Shown piece after piece: positions 26,551 through 34,065 of a stretch of DNA of 64,000 nt (position 1 is the first letter of the stretch; each line of letters opens with the position of its first letter). The stretch is from positions 96,941-160,940 of the forward strand of contig CAYPBJ010000002.1 of the NCBI GenBank assembly GCA_964408945.1, given 5' to 3'. The notes under the pieces are model-generated. The model had not been told where the DNA came from and did no database searches. It saw only the letters and a list, made by a program, of their open reading frames with translations. A program made the translations under genes and the position numbers. Source of the stretch: VMCP01 sp964408945 (lineage in GTDB: Bacteria; Bacteroidota; Bacteroidia; NS11-12g; UBA955).

Positions 26551-27513
26551 ATGACAAATACCGTTTGGTTTGACTTTGAGAAAGACATTCAAGATCTTTA
26601 TTTACAATTAGACAAAGCCCAAAAAACCCATGAAGAGGGTAAATTGGACATGTCTGATATGATTTCTACCATTCAAGGTAAGATCAAAGAGGCGCAACAT
26701 GCAGTTTATGCAAGTTTAAGTGGTTGGCAAAAAGTACAAATAAGCCGACACCCAGAGCGTCCATATACCCTTGACTATATTGAAAATATCTGTACTGAAT
26801 TTGTTGAGCTGCATGGCGATAGACAAATTAAAGACGATAAAGCCATTGTAGGTGGATTTGCCAAAATTGATGGTAAGCCCGTAATGATCATTGGTCAACA
26901 AAAGGGAAGAAATACCAAACAACGTCAGTTGAGAAACTTTGGAATGCCCAATCCAGAAGGCTATAGAAAAGCATTGAGGTTGATGAAGTTGGCTGAGAAA
27001 TTCAATGTTCCTGTAGTAACATTGATTGATACTCCAGGTGCAAGCCCTGGATTGGAAGCTGAAGAACGCGGACAAGGCGAGGCAATTGCAAAGAATTTAT
27101 TTGAGATGGCTACTTTAGAAGTGCCTATTGTATGTATTGTTATAGGTGAAGGAGCATCTGGTGGAGCTTTAGGAATAGGAGTGGGCGACAGGGTATTGAT
27201 GATGGAGTACACTTGGTACAGCGTTATTTCGCCAGAAAGCTGCTCAAGTATTTTATGGAGAACTTGGGATAAGAAAGAATTGGCAGCAGATGCCTTGAAG
27301 CTGTCTTCAGCTGACATGTTAGGCAACGGTTTGATTGATTCAATCATAAAGGAACCCATTGGTGGTGCTCATCACAATCCTGATGAGGCCTATATCTCAT
27401 TGAAGGAATCAATTTTAAAGGAATTAAATGAACTATCATCCATAAATAAGGAAGATCTTGTAATGCAGCGCATTGAAAAGTTCTCAAAAATGGGTGTAGT
27501 TGTAGAAGGGTAA
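26551..27513 (+). CDS. accA: Acetyl-CoA carboxylase carboxyltransferase subunit alpha
   Basis: AccA (320 residues), with AccD, transfers CO2 from carboxybiotin to acetyl-CoA to make malonyl-CoA. Visible features: the N-terminal helix DLYLQLDKAQ, HPERPYTLDYIE, FVELHGDRQIKDDKAIVGGFA, the acyl-CoA site PEGYRKALRLMKLAEKF, TLIDTPGASPGLEAEERGQGEA and GEGASGGALGIGVGD. ATG at 26551 was chosen; a TTG two codons earlier is possible. AccD and the biotin carrier are not in the window, but the biotin ligase gene birA is at 44.1-44.9 kb. Confidence 0.96.
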   Translation: MTNTVWFDFEKDIQDLYLQLDKAQKTHEEGKLDMSDMISTIQGKIKEAQHAVYASLSGWQKVQISRHPERPYTLDYIENICTEFVELHGDRQIKDDKAIVGGFAKIDGKPVMIIGQQKGRNTKQRQLRNFGMPNPEGYRKALRLMKLAEKFNVPVVTLIDTPGASPGLEAEERGQGEAIAKNLFEMATLEVPIVCIVIGEGASGGALGIGVGDRVLMMEYTWYSVISPESCSSILWRTWDKKELAADALKLSSADMLGNGLIDSIIKEPIGGAHHNPDEAYISLKESILKELNELSSINKEDLVMQRIEKFSKMGVVVEG

Positions 27514-27523
27514 TTTTAGACCC

Positions 27524-28477
27524 ATGAAAAATTCCATTACTGAATTATTTGGAATTCAATACCCCATTGTTCAGGGCGGTATGATTTGGTGTTCAGGTTG
27601 GGAGCTAGCCTCTGCAGTAAGCAATGCAGGTGGATTGGGATTGTTGGGATCGGGAAGTATGTATCCTGAGATCTTGAGAGAGCAGATTCAAAAATGTAAA
27701 GCAGCAACTAGCAAGCCTTTTGGGGTCAATGTTCCGTTGTTGTATCCAAACATTGATGAACATTTACAGATCATTGCCGAAGAAGGGGTGAAAATTGTAT
27801 TTACATCCGCCGGAAATCCAGCAAAATACACGTCCCAGCTAAAAGAAAAAGGCATCATCGTGGTGCATGTTATTGCTAATCAAAAGTTTGCGATAAAAGC
27901 CGAAGAGGCAGGAGTGGATGCCATTGTTGCGGAAGGCTTTGAAGCGGGCGGACATAACGGAAGGGAAGAAACAACAACCATGTGTTTGATTCCGTTGATT
28001 TGTAATACCGTAAAAATTCCTGTGATAGCAGCGGGTGGAATTGGGAGCGGTCAAGCTATGGCGGCGGCACTCTGTGTAGGTGCCCAAGGGGTGCAGGTTG
28101 GAAGTAGGTTTGTTGCAACTGTGGAAAGCAGTGCGCATCAGAATTTTAAGCAATCAGTGGTTGACGCAGGAGATGGGGCTACTGAATTGACCTTGAAGGA
28201 ATTGACGCCTGTAAGGTTGATAAAAAATGCCTTTTACCAGGAAGTTCAGGAGGCCTATGCACAAAATTTCAGTAAAGAGCAATTGGCTGAGTTATTGGGT
28301 CGTGGAAGAGCAAAGAAGGGCATGTTTGAAGGAGACTTAGTAAATGGTGAATTGGAAATTGGCCAAGTTTCAGCGAATATACATGAGATTACTACGGCTG
28401 AGTCTGTTGTAAAAGAATTGGTGGAAGATTGCAAAAAAACATTGATTCAAACAGCCGCAGGGTTTAACTTTGGATAA
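27524..28477 (+). CDS. Nitronate monooxygenase / FabK-type enoyl reductase family flavoprotein
   Basis: A 317-residue FMN-dependent TIM-barrel protein. Visible features: PIVQGGMIWCS at the start, SNAGGLGLLGSGSMYPE, PFGVNVPL, EGFEAGGHNGREET (His of the active site region), IPVIAAGGIGSG and GAQGVQVGSRFVAT for the FMN phosphate. These fit both nitronate monooxygenases and FabK (enoyl-ACP reductase II). The location 10 bases after accA favours a fatty-acid synthesis role but does not prove it. The UpxY-like gene starts 2 bases after its stop. Confidence 0.85.
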   Translation: MKNSITELFGIQYPIVQGGMIWCSGWELASAVSNAGGLGLLGSGSMYPEILREQIQKCKAATSKPFGVNVPLLYPNIDEHLQIIAEEGVKIVFTSAGNPAKYTSQLKEKGIIVVHVIANQKFAIKAEEAGVDAIVAEGFEAGGHNGREETTTMCLIPLICNTVKIPVIAAGGIGSGQAMAAALCVGAQGVQVGSRFVATVESSAHQNFKQSVVDAGDGATELTLKELTPVRLIKNAFYQEVQEAYAQNFSKEQLAELLGRGRAKKGMFEGDLVNGELEIGQVSANIHEITTAESVVKELVEDCKKTLIQTAAGFNFG

Positions 28478-28479
28478 AT

Positions 28480-29037
28480 ATGGAAGGAATCGACCAGTCT
28501 GAACTTAGATGGAAGGTAATTTACACTTCTAGTAGACAAGAAAAGAAGGTTTCTACATACTTAGAAAAGGCAAGGGTAGAGCATTATTTGCCCTTATACA
28601 AGAGTTTGAGATTTTGGAAAGACCGAAAAAAGTGGGTAGAAATGCCCTTGTTTAATGGCTATATTTTTGTTCGTCCAAATGAAATTGAACGAGATATAGT
28701 TTTACGCACTCCGGGTGTTGTAAAGTTCATTAGACACAACGGAAAAGATGCCGTTGTAGCAGATAAACAGATCAATTTGATCCGCCAATTTGTTGAATTG
28801 GGCTATAATATTTCTGAAATATCTGCCAATGAGCGGTTTGAAGTGGGAGATATTGCCGAAGTGTTAGACGGTCCGTTAAAGGGACAGGAAGCAGAAATTT
28901 TCAAAATGGGCGACGACAATTATATCATGGTTTCCATTGAAGCTCTGAATCAATCTGTTAAGGTTAAATTGCCTAAAGAAATATTGAAAATCATACACCG
29001 TAAAGCCGATATGGAAGAATTTAAACCTTTGTGGTAA
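28480..29037 (+). CDS. UpxY/RfaH-type NusG paralogue
   Basis: A 185-residue transcription elongation factor of the NusG family. The N-terminal NGN domain reads WKVIYTSSRQEKKVSTYLEK and YLPLYKSLRFWKDRKKWVEMPLFNGYIFVRP; the C-terminal KOW motif is near residues 121-145 (FEVGDIAEVLDGPLKGQEAE). The short form and the YLPLY/PLFNGYIFV pattern match UpxY antiterminators that act on capsule operons in Bacteroides. Here it sits in a metabolic operon, 2 bases after the FabK-like gene, with no polysaccharide operon downstream. Confidence 0.85.
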   Translation: MEGIDQSELRWKVIYTSSRQEKKVSTYLEKARVEHYLPLYKSLRFWKDRKKWVEMPLFNGYIFVRPNEIERDIVLRTPGVVKFIRHNGKDAVVADKQINLIRQFVELGYNISEISANERFEVGDIAEVLDGPLKGQEAEIFKMGDDNYIMVSIEALNQSVKVKLPKEILKIIHRKADMEEFKPLW

Positions 29038-29042
29038 ATTTG
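29035..29042 (+). promoter_or_regulatory. -7 promoter box (TAAATTTG) for the PIG-L deacetylase gene
   Basis: Matches TAnnTTTG, begins with the stop codon of the upstream gene and ends 5 bases before the ATG. Confidence 0.4.
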
Positions 29043-29047
29043 ATTTT

Positions 29048-29680
29048 ATGTTAGGCAATAAAATTCTGCTATTATCGCCGCACACCGATGACGGGGAATT
29101 GGGCTGCGGAGCTTCTGTCGCTAAGTTGGTGCGTCAAGGAAAAGAGGTAGTATATGTGGCTTTTAGTGCTTGTGAGCAAAGTGTGCTGCCGCAGTTTCCA
29201 AAAGACATATTGATTCAAGAGGTTAAAGGGGCCACAGCGGCTTTGGGAATCAAACCTGAGAATTTGATTTTACATAGGTTTGAAGTGAGAACGTTTAATT
29301 ATCACCGACAAGAAATTCTAGATTTACTTATTCAATTAAGAGAAGAATATAAACCCGATACGGTTTTAATTCCATCATTGAACGATATTCATCAAGACCA
29401 CAAAACCATTGCGGAAGAGGCTCTGAGGGCTTTCAAGTTTCACAATGTGATAAGTTATGAATTGCCATGGAACAATTTGAATTTCAATACGTGTGCTTTT
29501 GAAATTGTTGAAGAACAAGATGTTATTTGTAAAATAAACGCCTTAAATCAATATCAAAGTCAGGCTCACAGACCTTACGCTAATGAAGAGTTTTTGCGCA
29601 GTCAGTTGAGAATGAGAGGGGTTCAAGTAGCTCGTAGATATGCGGAGGTATTTGAGGTAGTACGGTTGGTGAACGACTGA
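29048..29680 (+). CDS. PIG-L/LmbE family N-acetylglucosaminyl deacetylase
   Basis: A 210-residue zinc-dependent deacetylase. The family motif SPHTDDGELGCG is at residues 10-21 (His-Asp-Asp zinc and base residues), SLNDIHQDHKTIAEEA carries the second His pair, and AHRPYANEEFLRS follows. Typical substrates are N-acetylglucosamine in glycolipids, cell-wall glycans or mycothiol/bacillithiol precursors. Bacteroidota carry BshB-type enzymes for bacillithiol; this one could be that, but no BshA or BshC gene is nearby. Confidence 0.85.
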   Translation: MLGNKILLLSPHTDDGELGCGASVAKLVRQGKEVVYVAFSACEQSVLPQFPKDILIQEVKGATAALGIKPENLILHRFEVRTFNYHRQEILDLLIQLREEYKPDTVLIPSLNDIHQDHKTIAEEALRAFKFHNVISYELPWNNLNFNTCAFEIVEEQDVICKINALNQYQSQAHRPYANEEFLRSQLRMRGVQVARRYAEVFEVVRLVND

Positions 29681-29700
29681 TTTTTATTATTTTCGCCCTA

Positions 29701-31008
29701 ATGCAGTGGATTTCACAGATTTTGTTTGCCCTTTCCTTGGGAACGGGAATTTACTTTTTTTGGAAAAGTGTATCCAAAATCAAGCGAAACATCAATCTAG
29801 GTCGAGACATTGACTTGTCAGATAACGCTTCCGAACGCTGGAAACAAACCTTTTTTGTGGCCATGGGCCAAAGTAAAATGGTGAGAAGACCCGTGGCCGG
29901 CTTTTTTCACATTCTCATTTATGCCGGGTTTGTTCTAATAAACATTGAAGTTCTTGAAATTATTCTTGATGGATTGCTAGGAACTCATCGCCTATTCGCA
30001 GCGCCTCTTGGTAAGGTCTATAATTTTGCAATCGGATTTTTTGAAATATTGGCCTTTGGTGTCATTTTGGCTTGTGTGGTTTTCTTGGGACGCAGATACG
30101 TTACAAAGGTTCCCCGTTTCACCATGAGAGAGATGGCCGGTTGGCCTACCAAAGATGCGACCATCATTTTAGTTGTTGAAATCATCTTGATGGGTGCCCT
30201 TTTGAAAATGAATGCTGCTGAGCAAGTGCTTCAATCTAGAGGTGTAATGGAAGCTCATGGTTCCTTTCCCGTAAGTAAGTTTTTGGTGCCGTTTTTTGAT
30301 GGATTTTCAGATTCTGCACTTCACCTTATGGAACGCGGTCTTTGGTGGGTGCATTTCATAGGAATTTTATTGTTCTTAAATTACGTGCCCTTCAGTAAAC
30401 ATTGGCACATCATCATGGCATTTCCCAATGTTTACTTCTCCTCTTTGAAGAACAAAGGCGAGTTTGCGAACATGTCATCTGTTACCACAGAGGTTAAACT
30501 CATGATGGATCCATCCGCGCAGCCACCAGAAGGATATGAAGCTCCCGCTGGATTTGGTGCCCGTGATGTGAATGATTTAACTTGGAAAAACCTCATGGAT
30601 GCCTACACGTGCACGGAATGTGGCCGTTGCAGCAGTGTTTGTCCTGCGAATTTGACTGGAAAACTATTGAGTCCTAGAAAGGTTATGATGGATACCCGCG
30701 ATCGATTAGAAGAGGTAGGAAAGGCCATGGATACACAAAATTCTACGGTAAAAGTAGATGATGGAAAAGACTTACACAGTTATATTTCTGCCGAAGAATT
30801 ATGGGCATGTACCACTTGCAATGCTTGTGCAGATGCTTGTCCGGTAAACATCAATCCGGTAGATATCATTGTTCAAATGCGTCAATATCTGGTAATGGAA
30901 CAAAGTGCAGCACCAAGTGAATTGAATTCTATGTTTACGAATATGGAAAACAATGGTGCGCCTTGGCAGTTCAATCCTAACGACAAAGCCAATTGGACGA
31001 ATGTCTAA
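29701..31008 (+). CDS. Membrane-bound iron-sulfur protein (HdrC/NarI-like with two 4Fe-4S clusters)
   Basis: A 435-residue protein with an N-terminal membrane domain of about five helices (first WISQILFALSLGTGIYFFW; conserved His in FFHILIYAG and WVHFIGILLFLNYVPFSKHWHI could bind haem b) and a soluble ferredoxin domain with CTECGRCSSVCP (about 303-314) and CTTCNACADACP (about 369-380). It resembles the membrane subunit of heterodisulfide-reductase-like or glycolate/lactate-type quinone oxidoreductases. In relatives a CCG-domain subunit gene follows directly; here tatA follows instead. Confidence 0.83.
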   Translation: MQWISQILFALSLGTGIYFFWKSVSKIKRNINLGRDIDLSDNASERWKQTFFVAMGQSKMVRRPVAGFFHILIYAGFVLINIEVLEIILDGLLGTHRLFAAPLGKVYNFAIGFFEILAFGVILACVVFLGRRYVTKVPRFTMREMAGWPTKDATIILVVEIILMGALLKMNAAEQVLQSRGVMEAHGSFPVSKFLVPFFDGFSDSALHLMERGLWWVHFIGILLFLNYVPFSKHWHIIMAFPNVYFSSLKNKGEFANMSSVTTEVKLMMDPSAQPPEGYEAPAGFGARDVNDLTWKNLMDAYTCTECGRCSSVCPANLTGKLLSPRKVMMDTRDRLEEVGKAMDTQNSTVKVDDGKDLHSYISAEELWACTTCNACADACPVNINPVDIIVQMRQYLVMEQSAAPSELNSMFTNMENNGAPWQFNPNDKANWTNV

Positions 31009-31022
31009 TGCGCAATAATGTG

Positions 31023-31030
31023 TATCTTTG
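31023..31030 (+). promoter_or_regulatory. -7 promoter box (TATCTTTG) for tatA
   Basis: Matches TAnnTTTG and ends 19 bases before the chosen tatA ATG, which supports that start over one inside the upstream gene. No clear -33 element. Confidence 0.5.
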
Positions 31031-31049
31031 TTTCAATAATTCATTTCAC

Positions 31050-31253
31050 ATGAGTAGTTTAATGTTCCTCGGTATGGGTGGTCAAGAGATCATAATCGTT
31101 GCCTTGATTGTTTTGTTGTTGTTTGGCGGAAAGAAAATTCCTGAATTGATGCGCGGTTTAGGACGTGGAGTTAGAGAATTTAAAGATGCCAAAGATGGAA
31201 TTCGTTCTGAAATTGAAAAAGGAATGAACGAAGACAAAACCAGCGAGAAGTAA
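31050..31253 (+). CDS. tatA: Twin-arginine translocase subunit TatA/E
   Basis: TatA (67 residues) forms the variable pore of the Tat export system. One N-terminal membrane helix (GGQEIIIVALIVLLLFGGKKIPEL, conserved FGGKKIPEL hinge) is followed by an amphipathic helix (GLGRGVREFKDA) and an acidic/basic tail. The start MSSLMFLG was chosen; an upstream frame to 30993 overlaps the previous gene and is unlikely. The DUF1501 protein at 51-52.6 kb has a Tat-type leader and is a candidate substrate. gatA follows 2 bases later. Confidence 0.93.
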   Translation: MSSLMFLGMGGQEIIIVALIVLLLFGGKKIPELMRGLGRGVREFKDAKDGIRSEIEKGMNEDKTSEK

Positions 31254-31255
31254 TC

Positions 31256-32698
31256 TTGAAATCGTTTACCCAAATTTCGGAAATCCGTTCTGCAATAGAA
31301 TCGGGCTCAACAACTTGTGTTGAGTTGGTAGATAATTATTTGTCGGTCATCGAAACGAAGAAAGATCTCAATGCCTTCTTGGAAGTTTGGGATGTTGAGG
31401 CTCGTGAAAGAGCGGTAGAAATAGATTTAAAAATAAAGGCAGGAACTGCTGGCCCGTTGGCTGGTGCAGTCATTGCTTTAAAAGACAATATGGCTTACAA
31501 AGGCCATAAGGTTTCCAATTCTTCGAAAATATTGGATGGGTTTGAGTCGGTATTTACGGCAACAGCTGTTCAGCGATTGTATGATGCTGATGCTATTTTT
31601 ATAGGAAGAACCAATTGCGACGAATTTGCAATGGGAGCATCTAATGAAAATTCAGCGTTCGGACCTGTAAAAAATGCCTTTGATCCTGAAAGAGTGCCCG
31701 GAGGTTCTAGCGGTGGAAGTGCAGTTGCAGTAGCCGCGGGTATGTGCCATGCCGCCTTGGGTTCAGATACCGGAGGTTCCATCAGACAACCCGCAGCATT
31801 CAATGGTATTTTTGGACTGAAACCAACCTATGGAAGAATTTCCAGATGGGGTTTACTTGCTTATGCTTCAAGTTTTGATCAAATCGGCCCCATGACGCAT
31901 TCATTGGAAGATTGTGCCTTGCTCACTTCCATCATGAGTGGAGCAGATGGACATGATGCCAGTATGTTGCAAGAAAATAGCATTCCTGTTTGGCCAAAGT
32001 CTAATTCTGCTGAAGTTTCTGGGTTTACTAAGTTGCGGTTTGCAGTGATGAAACAAGCAGTAGAGCATGAAGGAATTGATCCTGAAGTGGCTGTATCATT
32101 TAAAACCTTGTTGTCTGATTTGGAAAATGCAGGCCATGAAATTACCTATTTTGATTTTCCTTTACTAGATCATTTGGTGCCAGCCTATTATGTGTTGACT
32201 ACAGCAGAGGCAAGCAGCAATTTGTCGCGTTATTCGGGAATGATGTACGGTTTTAGAAGTCAAAATGCCTCTGATTTAGAATCTACATACGTACTTTCTC
32301 GCTCTGAAGGATTTGGACCTGAAGTTAAACGTAGAATCATGTTGGGAACCTTTGTGTTATCATCTGATCAATACGATGCCTATTATGAAAAAGCACAAAA
32401 AGTGAGAAGAATCATACAAAATGAGACTTTGAAAACTTTAGAAAGCGCTGATGCCATATTGATTCCTACTACTTCTACCCCTGCATTCAAGTTGGGAGAG
32501 AAGTCAAAAGACCCTGTATCTATGTATTTGGCTGATTTATTTACTGTGCAGGCCAACTTAGCAGGCAACCCAGCGATTTCCATTCCTATGTTTAAAACTC
32601 AAAGCGGTTTACCCATGGGCGTTCAGTTGATGACTAAACCCGGTGAAGACATCAAGTTGTTTGACCTTTCTTCGGAAGTTTTGAAGTTCAGCAAATGA
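31256..32698 (+). CDS. gatA: Asp/Glu-tRNA amidotransferase subunit A (TTG start)
   Basis: GatA (480 residues) supplies ammonia from glutamine for converting Glu-tRNA-Gln to Gln-tRNA-Gln. The amidase Ser-cisSer-Lys triad is intact: Lys in ALKDNM (about 75), GGSSGGSAVA (about 149) and GSDTGGSIRQP (about 168), plus CDEFAMGASNENSAFGPV typical of GatA over general amidases. The only plausible start is TTG at 31256, 2 bases after tatA; no ATG lies near. GatB and GatC are elsewhere. Its stop overlaps the next gene (ATGA). Confidence 0.92.
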   Translation: MKSFTQISEIRSAIESGSTTCVELVDNYLSVIETKKDLNAFLEVWDVEARERAVEIDLKIKAGTAGPLAGAVIALKDNMAYKGHKVSNSSKILDGFESVFTATAVQRLYDADAIFIGRTNCDEFAMGASNENSAFGPVKNAFDPERVPGGSSGGSAVAVAAGMCHAALGSDTGGSIRQPAAFNGIFGLKPTYGRISRWGLLAYASSFDQIGPMTHSLEDCALLTSIMSGADGHDASMLQENSIPVWPKSNSAEVSGFTKLRFAVMKQAVEHEGIDPEVAVSFKTLLSDLENAGHEITYFDFPLLDHLVPAYYVLTTAEASSNLSRYSGMMYGFRSQNASDLESTYVLSRSEGFGPEVKRRIMLGTFVLSSDQYDAYYEKAQKVRRIIQNETLKTLESADAILIPTTSTPAFKLGEKSKDPVSMYLADLFTVQANLAGNPAISIPMFKTQSGLPMGVQLMTKPGEDIKLFDLSSEVLKFSK

Positions 32699-34065
32699 TG
32701 TTTTTTGTTAAGCGCTTTGCAATTTCTATATTGTTTTTGAGTGGTTCAATTGCGTTTGGACAATCCTCTTTTTTACCATCATCTTCTACCTCTGAAGTAG
32801 TTTCAGGCTTGCGTGAAATCAAAAAGCGCGGCCTTTCTTTGAATATTACGGACACCTCATTGATTTCGGAATGTAAACGGGTTTTAGATGGCCGCAACGA
32901 TTCTATTTTTCAGGGTGTTTACAGATTCATTTATTTCAGGGATTTGATTGAAAATAAAAGAAGATTGGCTGATTTGCCATGGTATGTGAGCTTTTTACCT
33001 TTAGCAAATTCGGGTGTTAATCCCAATTACAAAGGAAAAGACGGGAAATCAGGTGTTTGGCCTTTAGGATATACGATTGGAAAGAAATATGGTTTGATTC
33101 AAAATTCTTTGTACGATGAAAGAAGAGATGTTGAGAAGTCAACCGAAGTGGCAATCAAGTATTTTTTAGATTTAAATAACATTTACAAAGATTGGAACTT
33201 GTCTATTATGGCTTTTAATCTAGGAGCGGCACGAGTAAATCAGGTGATGCACTTTAGAAAAGCTCTTAGTTTTGATTCTATATTTCCTTATTTTTTTGAG
33301 GAGGAGAAAAAACAATACCACACCTTTATAGCTACCATTTATGCATTTCAGGTTTGGGAAAAACAGGGAGTGACTTTATCGGAGTCAAAATGGATTGCTT
33401 ATAATCAACTTAAAAGAATTGCTTCGTCTAGCTTTGAATTGCCTTTAGGTATGTTGGAGGAAAAGACAGGTATTGGAGCCGAATTAGTCAAGAAATACAA
33501 TCCAGCGCTGAAAGCAGATTTAATACCATATTTAGGCACAAAAAACTCGGGTATTAGGCCTTTGATTTTGAAGCTACCTGAAAATGAAGCAAATATATTT
33601 AAACTGAAACAGGATTCATTCGCCATTTGGGTATCTGAGTGGAATCTCAAAATTGCAAAAGATAGATACGGTTCTCAACCTGCAGGTATTGGCACTATAA
33701 ACAGACATACTGGAGAAGTTATTAGTAGGCCACAAAATACCCAAACTCCGGTTAGACCTCCGGCTGAAGTGACCGAAAATGCACCGGTCAGAGAAGTTTA
33801 TAATCAAGATAGCATCCGAAATGATGTTACCCCAAAAGTGTGGGTTTATTATACCATCAAAAGGGGTGATGCACTTTTTACATTATTAGATGTATTTGAC
33901 TGCACAGAAGATGATGTTCGCAGATGGAACAACATTCGTAGATCGCAGTTTATGATTGCTGGAGAAAAATTGAGATTTGAAGTTGACTCAACAAAGAAGA
34001 TTTATTACTCTAAAATCAATAGTATGACATTGATTGAGAAAAGAGAGTTAGCTAAAAATGATTAA
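32695..34065 (+). CDS. MltD-like protein with degenerate transglycosylase domain and LysM
   Basis: A 456-residue exported protein: signal peptide (about 1-22), an SLT-like domain (about 85-215) and a C-terminal LysM (about 383-430, YYTIKRGDALFTLLDVFDC). The SLT pattern is recognisable (DLPWYVSFLPLANSGVNP, SGVWPLGYTIGKKYGL, YDERRDVEKSTEVAIKYF, AFNLGAARV). In active MltD enzymes the catalytic Glu lies in a VESGF-type motif; here the place reads ANSGV, so Glu is replaced by Asn. GLWQF is also changed to GVWPL. It probably binds peptidoglycan without cleaving it. Coupled to gatA (4-base overlap) and to the DUF5916 gene (8-base overlap). Confidence 0.82.
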   Translation: MMFFVKRFAISILFLSGSIAFGQSSFLPSSSTSEVVSGLREIKKRGLSLNITDTSLISECKRVLDGRNDSIFQGVYRFIYFRDLIENKRRLADLPWYVSFLPLANSGVNPNYKGKDGKSGVWPLGYTIGKKYGLIQNSLYDERRDVEKSTEVAIKYFLDLNNIYKDWNLSIMAFNLGAARVNQVMHFRKALSFDSIFPYFFEEEKKQYHTFIATIYAFQVWEKQGVTLSESKWIAYNQLKRIASSSFELPLGMLEEKTGIGAELVKKYNPALKADLIPYLGTKNSGIRPLILKLPENEANIFKLKQDSFAIWVSEWNLKIAKDRYGSQPAGIGTINRHTGEVISRPQNTQTPVRPPAEVTENAPVREVYNQDSIRNDVTPKVWVYYTIKRGDALFTLLDVFDCTEDDVRRWNNIRRSQFMIAGEKLRFEVDSTKKIYYSKINSMTLIEKRELAKND

